64,000 nucleotides of DNA, taken from Caulobacter vibrioides. Its GTDB lineage: Bacteria > Pseudomonadota > Alphaproteobacteria > Caulobacterales > Caulobacteraceae. Every line of letters starts with the position of its first letter. Position 1 is the stretch's first letter. A model generated the notes under the pieces. That model was not told the origin of the DNA and ran no database searches. It was given only the letters and a program-made list of their open reading frames with translations. The position numbers and the translations under genes were made by a program. The stretch spans positions 20,134-84,133 of the forward strand of contig LNIY01000070.1 in NCBI GenBank assembly GCA_001449105.1, given 5' to 3'. This document shows, in pieces, positions 51,486-58,821 of this stretch.

Positions 51486-52979
51486 ATGGCGCAGACCTTC
51501 GATCCGGCCGCGGCCACGGCGGCCTATCTGGCGCAGCTGCCGCCTGAGGCCCATGCCCGGGCGACGGCCTACACCCACGGCGGCCACTGGCTGCTGCTGT
51601 GGGGGACGCTGGTCGCCCTGCTGGCGGCCTTCCTGCTGGTGCGCAGCGGCGTGCTGGTTCGCCTGCGCCGCCGGTTCGAGGGACGTCGCAACCGGCCGCT
51701 GCTGGTCGCCTACTGGATCGGCGGTCTCTACATCGTCTTCGACGCCGTGCTGTCGCTGCCCTGGACCATCTACAGCGACTGGTGGCGGCCCCGGCAGTAC
51801 GGCCTGACCAGCCAGGCCTTCGCCGGCTGGCTGGGCGAAAGCGCGATCTCGCTGGTGATCAGCGCGCTGATCGGCGGCCTGTTCTTTGCGCTTCTCTACT
51901 CCCTGATCCGCAAGGTGCCGCGCACCTGGTGGCTGTGGAGCGGGGGCCTGACCGCCGTCTTCATCGCCATCGGCATGCTGCTGGCGCCGCTCTACATCGA
52001 GCCGATCTTCAACAAGTACACGCCCGCGCCGGCCGGTCCTGTCCGCGACGAGGTCGTGGCCATGGCCAGGCAGGTCGGCGTGCCGTCCGAGAAGATATTC
52101 GTCTACGACGGCTCCAAGCAGTCGAACGCCTACACCGCCAACGTCTCGGGCCTGTTCGGCTCGGCCCGCGTGGCGATGAGCGACACCATGTTCAAGAAGG
52201 GCGCGGACATCGCCGAGGTGCGCGGCGTCGTCGGGCACGAGATGGGCCACTACGCCCGCCACCACTCGCTATGGATCGCGGGCGTCATGAGCCTGCTGGC
52301 CGTCCTGGCCTTCTTCCTGGTCGACCGGCTGTTCGCCCCCGCCGCGCGGCTGCTGGGCGGCGAGGAGATCAAGGGCGTGGCGGATCCGGCCGGCCTGCCG
52401 GTGCTGAGCGCCGTGCTGGCCGTTCTGCTGCTGCTGGCTACGCCGCTCACCAACAGCCTGATCCGCATCGCCGAGAGCGACGCCGACCGCTACAGCCTCG
52501 TGCACTTCAACGAGCCGGACGGGCTGGCCAAGGCGCTGGTGAAGACCATCGAGTACCGCGCCGCCACGCCCGGCCGCCTTGAGGAGATCGTCTTCTACGA
52601 CCACCCGGCCGTCGGTCGCCGCATCCAGCGGGCCATGGAGTGGAAGGCGGCTCACCCCAAGGCGCCGTCGAAGGCGGACCTCGACGTCCTGGCCAGGACC
52701 GCCTTCACCGATCGCCTGGTCGTCTTCCCGAACATGCCCGTGGGCATGGACGGGATCGCGCTGAAGGCGGATGGAACCTGGTTCGAGCGGCACGATTTCG
52801 GCTGGTCCAAGGGCCGTTACGCCGTCGCCAAGGGCAGCCTGTGCCTGGATGAGGAACGCGGGTCGCGCCGCTGCTATGTGATCGGCCGCACGCGGAGCGG
52901 ATGGACCCTGGCGCAGGGCGCCGGCGGCCCGGTGGCCGTCGCGCTGGAGCCGATCCGTCAGGCGGCTGCGCCGGGTTGA
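51486..52979 (+). CDS. M48 family metalloprotease (Ste24/CAAX prenyl protease-like)
   Basis: This 497-residue zinc protease has several membrane helices, the HEMGH motif at residues 251-255 (GVVGHEMGHYARHH) and the third ligand glutamate in RIAESDADRYSLVHF. FVYDGSKQSNAYTANVSGLFGSARV before the HEXXH is typical of Ste24 homologues. In bacteria these are thought to clear damaged membrane proteins. The C-terminal 70 residues after HPKAPSKADLDVL are an extension not needed for catalysis. The gene is divergent from tcyJ. Confidence 0.92.
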   Translation: MAQTFDPAAATAAYLAQLPPEAHARATAYTHGGHWLLLWGTLVALLAAFLLVRSGVLVRLRRRFEGRRNRPLLVAYWIGGLYIVFDAVLSLPWTIYSDWWRPRQYGLTSQAFAGWLGESAISLVISALIGGLFFALLYSLIRKVPRTWWLWSGGLTAVFIAIGMLLAPLYIEPIFNKYTPAPAGPVRDEVVAMARQVGVPSEKIFVYDGSKQSNAYTANVSGLFGSARVAMSDTMFKKGADIAEVRGVVGHEMGHYARHHSLWIAGVMSLLAVLAFFLVDRLFAPAARLLGGEEIKGVADPAGLPVLSAVLAVLLLLATPLTNSLIRIAESDADRYSLVHFNEPDGLAKALVKTIEYRAATPGRLEEIVFYDHPAVGRRIQRAMEWKAAHPKAPSKADLDVLARTAFTDRLVVFPNMPVGMDGIALKADGTWFERHDFGWSKGRYAVAKGSLCLDEERGSRRCYVIGRTRSGWTLAQGAGGPVAVALEPIRQAAAPG

Positions 52980-53023
52980 TCCCGTCGCGGCCTCGCGCGT
53001 TCCTCCCCGCAAGGAGGACCCCA

Positions 53024-53509
53024 ATGGCCGAACCGATCGTCAGCGAGATCACCGTCGAGGCCCTGCCGGCCGAAGCCTTCGCCCGCTTCGTCGGCGACAT
53101 GGGGCGCTGGTGGCCGATGGCCTACAGCCGCGGCGGGGCGCGCTTCGCCACCGTGCATGTCGAGCCGGTGGCCGGCGGCACGTGGTTCGAGGTCGACAGC
53201 GACGGCGCCGAGAGCTCTTGGGGAGACGTTCGGGCCTACGATCCGGGCCATCGGCTGGTGGTCGGCTTCAACGTCGCGCCCGATCGCGGCGTCGAGCCGC
53301 TGGAGCGTCAGAGCGAGGTCGAGTTCCGGTTCGAACCGGCAGGCGAGGGGACCCGCGTGACGGTCGAGCATCGCGATCTCGACCGACATGGCGACGGCGC
53401 GGAAGCCATCCGCCAGGGGATGGCTTCCGACCATGGCTGGCCGCTGATCCTGGCTTCGTTCGCGCGGGAGCTCAGGTTCCCGCGCGCGGCGCCGCTCAGC
53501 GCTTCCTGA
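53024..53509 (+). CDS. SRPBCC (AHSA1-like) protein
   Basis: This 161-residue START-like fold protein has SEITVEALPAEAFARFVGDMGRWWP, VEPVAGGTWFEV, GDVRAYDPGHRLVVGF and EFRFEPAGEGTRVTVEHRDL, the AHSA1/polyketide-cyclase arrangement, and would bind a hydrophobic ligand. ATG 53024 is preceded by AAGGAGG. The gene is 44 bp after the protease gene and converges on the ketoacyl synthase gene with a 14 bp overlap. Confidence 0.88.
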   Translation: MAEPIVSEITVEALPAEAFARFVGDMGRWWPMAYSRGGARFATVHVEPVAGGTWFEVDSDGAESSWGDVRAYDPGHRLVVGFNVAPDRGVEPLERQSEVEFRFEPAGEGTRVTVEHRDLDRHGDGAEAIRQGMASDHGWPLILASFARELRFPRAAPLSAS

Positions 53510-54611
53510 CGAACACCGTGCCGGCCGAATAGCCGGCGCCGAAGCTGCAGATCAGGCCTGTGTCGCCGGCGACGAAGTCGTCGTTGGCGGTGTGGAAGGC
53601 GATGATCGAGCCGGCCGAGGAGGTGTTGGCGTACTCGTCGAGGATGATGACGTTCTCGCCGGCCTCGGGATCGCGGCCCAGCACCTTGCGGGCGATCAGG
53701 TCGTTCATGTTGATGTTGGCCTGGTGCAGCCACAGGCGCTTGAGGGCCGTGGCGTCCAGGCCGATGTCGCCGGCGTGCTCGACGATCATCTCGCTGACCA
53801 TCGGCACCACCTCGCGGAACACCTTGCGGCCTTCCTGCACGAACAGCTTGTCCCTGGCGCCGACGCCTTCCGGGGCGGCGTTGTTCAGGAAGCCGAAGTT
53901 GTTGCGGATGTTGTTCGAGAACTGGGTCTTCAGGCGCGTGCCCAGAATTTCCCAGCCGCCCGTGGCTTGCGAGGCCTCTTCCAGGATCACGGCCGTGGCC
54001 ACGTCGCCGAAGATGAAGTGGCTGTCGCGGTCCTTGAAGTTCAGGTGGCCCGAGCAGATTTCCGGATTGACCATCAGCACGGCCTTGGCGCTGCCGGTGG
54101 CGATGAAGTCGGCGGCGGTCTTGATCCCGAAGGTGGCCGAGGAGCAGGCCACGTTCATGTCGAAGGCGAAGCCCTCGATGCCCAGAGCCTGCTGCACCTC
54201 GATGGCCATGGCCGGATAGGCGCGCTGCATGTTCGAGGCCGCGCAGATCACCGCGCCGATCTCGCTGACGGGCTTGCCCCAGGCGGCGATGGCCGCTTGC
54301 GCGGCCTTCACGGCCATTTCGGCCAGGATCGAGATCTGGTCGTTCGGGCGCTCGGGCAGGATCGGCCGCATGACCTCCGGATCGACGATGCCGTCCTTGT
54401 TCATCACGTAGCGGGCCTTGATGCCCGAGGCTTTCTCGATGAACTCCGGAGAGGAGGGTGCTAGCGCCGTCACCTCGCCGGCGGCGATGGCCTCGGCGTT
54501 GGCGGCGTTGAAGCGTTCGACATAGGCGTTGAAGGCGTCGACCAGTTCTACGTTCGAGATGCTGAACGGCGGGGTGAAGAGCCCCGTGGCGGCAATGACG
54601 GCTTGATGCAA
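53496..54611 (-). CDS. Beta-ketoacyl-ACP synthase III homologue
   Basis: The protein is 371 residues, longer than the usual 315-330 of FabH. The catalytic triad is Cys156 (NVACSSATFG), His296 (WLHQANINMN) and Asn329 (EYANTSSAGS). ACSSATF replaces the usual ACxGF of FabH, and extra residues around 30-65 extend the substrate side. It may condense an unusual acyl starter, or belong to the FabH-like group that makes specialised lipids. No other lipid genes adjoin. Confidence 0.88.
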   Translation of the reverse strand: MHQAVIAATGLFTPPFSISNVELVDAFNAYVERFNAANAEAIAAGEVTALAPSSPEFIEKASGIKARYVMNKDGIVDPEVMRPILPERPNDQISILAEMAVKAAQAAIAAWGKPVSEIGAVICAASNMQRAYPAMAIEVQQALGIEGFAFDMNVACSSATFGIKTAADFIATGSAKAVLMVNPEICSGHLNFKDRDSHFIFGDVATAVILEEASQATGGWEILGTRLKTQFSNNIRNNFGFLNNAAPEGVGARDKLFVQEGRKVFREVVPMVSEMIVEHAGDIGLDATALKRLWLHQANINMNDLIARKVLGRDPEAGENVIILDEYANTSSAGSIIAFHTANDDFVAGDTGLICSFGAGYSAGTVFVRKR

Positions 54612-54920
54612 GGCGGCGGTCCCGATGGGCCGGCGCGCGACATGGGCGCGCCGATCTGATCACTGTTTGGACGCGATCAATAGCACGCCCCGCGCCGTCG
54701 TCACCTCCCCGGAGGCCGTGTCTTCGCAGCATCGCCCGCGGCTATTCGACCTGCCGCAGCGGAACTTTCGATCGCCGGCCATAATCACCGGTTCAAATGT
54801 CGGAAACGTCACGCAATGGCCCCAAACAGGTCAGGGTACGGTCAAATCCGGGCCTCGTTGCCCCAATACCCAGAGGAGGCTGAGGGAGCACAAGAAATCC
54901 CAGTACCAGGAGTAAAAATA
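54612..54920. promoter_or_regulatory. Divergent promoter region
   Basis: This 309 bp gap lies between the ketoacyl synthase and the outer-membrane protein genes. No gene is supported. A purine-rich GAGGAGGCTGAGGGAGCACA stretch near 54870 and AGGAG at 54908 precede the ATG at 54921. Confidence 0.5.
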
Positions 54921-55457
54921 ATGAAGGTTCTCATGTCTGCGGCTATCGCCGCCATGTCGGTCGCTGCTGTTCCGGTTCTGGCCCACGCTCAATCGAGCTC
55001 GCCGGAAATCTACGGCAACCTCGGTTACAACAGCTCGCGCGCCGAAGGCGCCGATACCGGCGCGATCCAGGGCCGCCTGGGCGCCAAGCTGACCCCGCAC
55101 TTCGGCGTCGAGGGCGAACTGTCCGGCGGCGTGAAGGATGACAACATCGACCGCGCCGGCGTCCGCTCCAGCATCGAGCAGACCCACTCGGCCGCCGTCT
55201 ACGGCGTGGGCTTCCTGCCGGTCACCCCCAACATCGACCTGATCGGTCGCGTCGGCTACGGCAACACCCAGTTCAAGCAGAAGCTGGCTGGCGTGGAGAG
55301 CAAGTTCGACGCCGACAGCGTCAACTACGGCGTCGGCGCCCAGTACAAGTTCGACGACAAGAACGGCGTGCGCGTCGACTACACGCGCCAGCAGTTCCGC
55401 GACAACGACGCCGACGACGCCAACGTCGTGTCGGTGGGCTACGCCCGGAAGTTCTAA
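54921..55457 (+). CDS. Outer-membrane beta-barrel protein (OmpA-like/porin family)
   Basis: The product has 178 residues, with a signal peptide cleaved near Ala23 (VLAHAQ) and then about eight alternating strands (EIYGNLGYNSS, GAIQGRLGAKLTPHFGVEGELSGG, SAAVYGVGFLPV, LIGRVGYGNTQF, VNYGVGAQYKF, GVRVDYTRQQF) ending VSVGYARKF with the terminal Phe needed for outer-membrane insertion. It is a single eight-stranded barrel without the OmpA peptidoglycan domain. A strong terminator follows. Confidence 0.9.
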   Translation: MKVLMSAAIAAMSVAAVPVLAHAQSSSPEIYGNLGYNSSRAEGADTGAIQGRLGAKLTPHFGVEGELSGGVKDDNIDRAGVRSSIEQTHSAAVYGVGFLPVTPNIDLIGRVGYGNTQFKQKLAGVESKFDADSVNYGVGAQYKFDDKNGVRVDYTRQQFRDNDADDANVVSVGYARKF

Positions 55458-55475
55458 GGCTTAAAACCCAAAGAA

Positions 55476-55511
55476 AAGGCGCGCCGCTCTCCTTCGAGGG
55501 CGGCGCGCCTT
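55476..55511. terminator. Bidirectional terminator between convergent genes
   Basis: Perfect 12 bp arms AAGGCGCGCCGC / GCGGCGCGCCTT lie between the barrel-protein stop and the DUF805 stop. T-rich sequence follows on the minus strand (CTTTGGGTTTTAAG). Confidence 0.85.
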
Positions 55512-55530
55512 GCCTTGTCCGATCGACGCC

Positions 55531-55938
55531 TCAGGCGAAGGTTTCGGCCGTGTCCTTGTGGGTCTGCTTGGGGTCGGCGCCGAACTTGTTCGGACCGGTC
55601 GTGCCCGGCATGCAGTAGAAGACCAGCAGCACGATGGCGCCGATCAGCGGGATCAGGCCGATCAGGATCCACCAGGCCGAGCGTTCGGTATCGTGCAGGC
55701 GGCGGAACGAAACCGCCAGGCTGGGAACCAGCACGGCCAGCGAGAAGGCCAGGCTGACCAGGCTCAGGACGTCGAAGCTGTTGTTCTCCAGGCTCTGCGG
55801 GCCGGCGACGATCAGGCGCAGGATCGTGATGGCGAGGCTGACGACAAAGGTGAAGAGCGTGAAGAGCCAGTATTCCGAGCGGCGAGCGCGCCCCGAGAAT
55901 TGCGCATACTTGCGCAGCGGTTCGAACATCAGAGACAT
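55531..55938 (-). CDS. DUF805 membrane protein
   Basis: The 135-residue protein has four membrane helices. The N-terminus PLRKYAQFSGRARRSEYWLFTLF and the middle SFRRLHDTERSAWWILIGLIPLIG are the DUF805 signatures, ending GTTGPNKFGADP. Function is unknown for the family. It is monocistronic. Confidence 0.93.
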   Translation of the reverse strand: MSLMFEPLRKYAQFSGRARRSEYWLFTLFTFVVSLAITILRLIVAGPQSLENNSFDVLSLVSLAFSLAVLVPSLAVSFRRLHDTERSAWWILIGLIPLIGAIVLLVFYCMPGTTGPNKFGADPKQTHKDTAETFA

Positions 55939-56077
55939 AGCCGTTTCCCTTACCCCGCGTAATGCGTGTGGCTCGCAACTTGCTGGGCGAATCCGGTTGC
56001 GTAAACCCCCGTTCTGACGCTTGACGTGATCGCAGCGCGATCAGAACTTCGCTCCAAAAGACGGGGAGGAGGCGGCG

Positions 56078-56464
56078 ATGGACAACGCGCTGCTCGCGCA
56101 ATTGCTGGGCTCGGCGCTGGCCGTTGCCCTGCTGGTGGGGCTGTCGGCCTGGGCGCGGATCGCAAGGCCGGCCCCCGCGCTGGATGAAACGGCGGCGCGG
56201 AAGCTGCTCGCCGACGAATTTCCCGACCATGGCGTCCAAGCCGTCTGGATCGCCGGAGACGGCGCCGGCGTCGTCGCCCGGTCGGCGGACCTGGCGCTGG
56301 TGCTCTGGCGCAAGGGCGACGGCTACGTGGCCCGCTCAGGGCCCTGGCGCGACGTGGTGTCGGCCGGCGCGGTGGATGGCCGGGTGCGCCTGACGGCCCT
56401 CGACGGCGCGCCGCGTCTTTCGTTGGGCGACCGCGCCTGGCCGCCGGCGGAGATCGCCGCATGA
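56078..56464 (+). CDS. Hypothetical membrane-anchored protein
   Basis: The product has 128 residues: one N-terminal helix (LLGSALAVALLVGLSAWARI) then a soluble beta-rich part (VQAVWIAGDGAGVVARSADLALVLWRKGDGYVARSG). I do not recognise the family. Its stop overlaps the start of the hydroxylase gene by 4 bp, so the two are coupled and may work on the same membrane substrate. Confidence 0.75.
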   Translation: MDNALLAQLLGSALAVALLVGLSAWARIARPAPALDETAARKLLADEFPDHGVQAVWIAGDGAGVVARSADLALVLWRKGDGYVARSGPWRDVVSAGAVDGRVRLTALDGAPRLSLGDRAWPPAEIAA

Positions 56465-57381
56465 AGCCGGCCCTCGATCCCGTCCAGCTGGCGATCCCGT
56501 TCTTCGTGGTCGCCATCGTGCTGGAGATCCTGCTGGCGCGCTTCGGCAAGGCCAGGGCCAGCTACGAACCGCGCGACGCGGCCACCTCGCTGATGATGGG
56601 CCTGGGCAGCACGATCGCGGGCCTGGTGACCGGCGGCGCGGTGTTCGCCGCCAGCCTGTGGGTCTGGGAGCACCGGCTGTTCACGATCCCGATGACCGCG
56701 ATCTGGGCCTGGGTGGTGCTCTTCTTCGCCGAGGACCTGACCTATTACTGGTTCCACCGCCTCAGCCACGAGCGGCGCTTCTGGTGGGCCAGCCACGTCA
56801 ACCACCACAGCTCCACCCATTACAACCTGACCACCGCCCTGCGGCAGACCTGGACGGGCGGGGTGGCGGGCACTTGGCTGCTGTGGCTGCCGCTGTCGCT
56901 GCTGGGCTTTCCGCCGGCCATGGTGGCGATCCAGAAGGGGATCAGCCTCGTCTACCAGTTCTGGATCCATACCGAGGCCGTGAAGCGGATGCCGGCCTGG
57001 TTCGAGGCGGTGTTCAACACGCCCTCGCATCACAGGGTGCACCACGCCCGCAACGCGCGCTATCTCGACGCCAACTACGCGGGGATCCTGATCATCTGGG
57101 ACCGGATGTTCGGCACCTTCATCCCGGAGGACGACGCCGAGCCCTGCCGCTACGGCATCGTGCGCAACCTGCCGAACTTCAACCTCTTCACCAATGTCTT
57201 CCACGAGTGGATCGGCATCGGCAAGGACCTGGCCGGCAGCCGCTCGCCGCGCGAGGTGGTCGGCTATCTCTTCGGTCCACCGGGCTGGAGTCCCGACGGC
57301 TCGCGGGAGACCTCGCACACGCTCAAGGCCAGGTGGCGGGCGCGAGCGCAGGAGCACAAGCCGGCCGACAATGCACCGTAA
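56461..57381 (+). CDS. Sterol desaturase / fatty acid hydroxylase family protein
   Basis: This 306-residue di-iron membrane oxygenase has clustered histidines: YWFHRLSHERRFWWASHVNHHSS (HxxxH and HxxHH) and SHHRVHHARNARY. Bacterial members hydroxylate or desaturate lipids, hopanoids or carotenoids; the substrate here is unknown. Its last codon and stop (CCG TAA) are the first six bases of repeat A4, so the C-terminus may have been set by that repeat. Confidence 0.9.
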   Translation: MKPALDPVQLAIPFFVVAIVLEILLARFGKARASYEPRDAATSLMMGLGSTIAGLVTGGAVFAASLWVWEHRLFTIPMTAIWAWVVLFFAEDLTYYWFHRLSHERRFWWASHVNHHSSTHYNLTTALRQTWTGGVAGTWLLWLPLSLLGFPPAMVAIQKGISLVYQFWIHTEAVKRMPAWFEAVFNTPSHHRVHHARNARYLDANYAGILIIWDRMFGTFIPEDDAEPCRYGIVRNLPNFNLFTNVFHEWIGIGKDLAGSRSPREVVGYLFGPPGWSPDGSRETSHTLKARWRARAQEHKPADNAP

Positions 57382-57475
57382 AATCCCCGCGAAAGCGGGG
57401 ACCCAGGTGTTTTATCGTCGAGCGCCAAGCGTTTCAGAAAAAGCCTGGCCCCCCGCTTTCGCGGGGGTTTTACGG
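57376..57475. repeat. Family A palindromic repeat, copy A4
   Basis: This 100 bp element has the same centre orientation as A3, with 32 bp terminal inverted repeats carrying three mismatches. It overlaps the end of the hydroxylase gene and fills the gap to the convergent oligogalacturonate lyase gene, where its hairpin could terminate both transcripts. Confidence 0.97.
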
Positions 57476-57489
57476 TTGTTCGGCGAAGC

Positions 57490-58821
57490 TCATTGAGCCG
57501 AGCCGGCTTTCGCCAGTTCCACGGCATAGACGTGGTTGGCGCCGTGCATGTTGGAGCGGAACACCAGCCACTTGCCGTCGGGCGTGAAGTTGACGTTCGG
57601 CTCCAGGCGGTAGTCGTGGGCGCTCATGTTGACCAGCTTCTCGGCGTCGATGACGCCGGGGCGGATCAGGTGCTCCGAGTCCGGTGCGTGGATGCCGGCG
57701 ACGTCGGGGATCCCGCGCGGGTGCATCAGGTACAGCCACTTGCCGTCCGTAGCGTGGGCGACCATCTCGCTGTCGCCGCCGTCGCCGGCGAACAGCTTGC
57801 CGTCGGGGCTGGAGTTGAAGTGCACCGACCAGGCGTTGCGCTCGACGTGGTACCAGGCGCGCTTGCCGGTCGCGACTTCGTAGCCGGCGACCCAGAAGTC
57901 CTCGCCGCGCGGAGTCTGCAGGTCGTACCAGACGGTCTTGCCGTCGGCGCTGAACCATTCGTGCCCGGCGATCTCCATGTTCATGGTGCGCGTGTGGATC
58001 TTCACCGGCTGGGCGTTCGCCTGGTCGGTACGCAGCAGCCACAGGCGGTCGACCTTGTGCCAGGGACCCTCGTGGCAGAACATCAGGAGGTTCGGGTCGG
58101 TCGGCGAGAACTGCAGGTGGTTCAGCCAGTCGGTGGCCGCGTGGACCACGCGCTTTTCGCCCGTGCGGGTGTCGATGACGAACATCTCCATCGGGATCTT
58201 CGACTCGAGCCGCTCGTTCAGGCGCACCTCCTTGGCCTCTGCGAAGGACAGCGGCTTGCCGTCGGGACCGAGCGCCTCATAGGCGGCCTGGTCGAAGCGG
58301 TTGTCGCGCTTGAGCATGCCGTCGGGGCGGGTCTCGACCTCGGGCTTGGTGACGACCACGCCGCCCAGCAGGGTCTCGTCGGCGTTGATCGTCTGGATGT
58401 CGCCGCGGTCGAACCTGGCGACCACGCGTACTTTCCTGCTGTCGATGTCGACGGCCTTGACCACCTTGGTCTTGCCCTCTTCGACGATGAAGTAGGCCGA
58501 GCGCGTCTTGCGGCCGACGAACAGGAACTTGCCGTTCTCCTCGACCAGAGGCGCCAGCTTGCGGGTGGCCAGATCCACCGTGCTGAGGCCCTTGGGCGTG
58601 GCGATGACCAGCTTGTCGCCCTGCGGCGTGTAGCCGTTGTAGTTGAAGTAGAGGCTGCTCGAGCCCGGCTCGTCCGACAGGCGCACGACGCGGTGACCGG
58701 TGTCCTTGTCGATCCATTCGCGCGGCGGCTCCTTTGCCTGAGCCTTGGGGGCCGGAGCCTGGGCGAGGGCGGGCAGGGCGATGGCGAAGGCGGTCGCCAG
58801 GCCGATCAGGACGCTCTTCAC
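57490..58821 (-). CDS. ogl: Oligogalacturonate lyase (PL22)
   Basis: The enzyme (443 residues) splits unsaturated oligogalacturonides from pectin. A signal peptide (to about residue 17, ALAQA) is followed by a seven-bladed propeller of Tol-B-like blades; HLQFSPTDPNLLMFCHEGPWHKVDRLW carries the catalytic and metal-binding His/Gln region typical of Ogl. The signal peptide places it in the periplasm, whereas well-studied Ogl is cytoplasmic. GTG 58821 overlaps the upstream lyase stop by 4 bp. Confidence 0.9.
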   Translation of the reverse strand: MKSVLIGLATAFAIALPALAQAPAPKAQAKEPPREWIDKDTGHRVVRLSDEPGSSSLYFNYNGYTPQGDKLVIATPKGLSTVDLATRKLAPLVEENGKFLFVGRKTRSAYFIVEEGKTKVVKAVDIDSRKVRVVARFDRGDIQTINADETLLGGVVVTKPEVETRPDGMLKRDNRFDQAAYEALGPDGKPLSFAEAKEVRLNERLESKIPMEMFVIDTRTGEKRVVHAATDWLNHLQFSPTDPNLLMFCHEGPWHKVDRLWLLRTDQANAQPVKIHTRTMNMEIAGHEWFSADGKTVWYDLQTPRGEDFWVAGYEVATGKRAWYHVERNAWSVHFNSSPDGKLFAGDGGDSEMVAHATDGKWLYLMHPRGIPDVAGIHAPDSEHLIRPGVIDAEKLVNMSAHDYRLEPNVNFTPDGKWLVFRSNMHGANHVYAVELAKAGSAQ

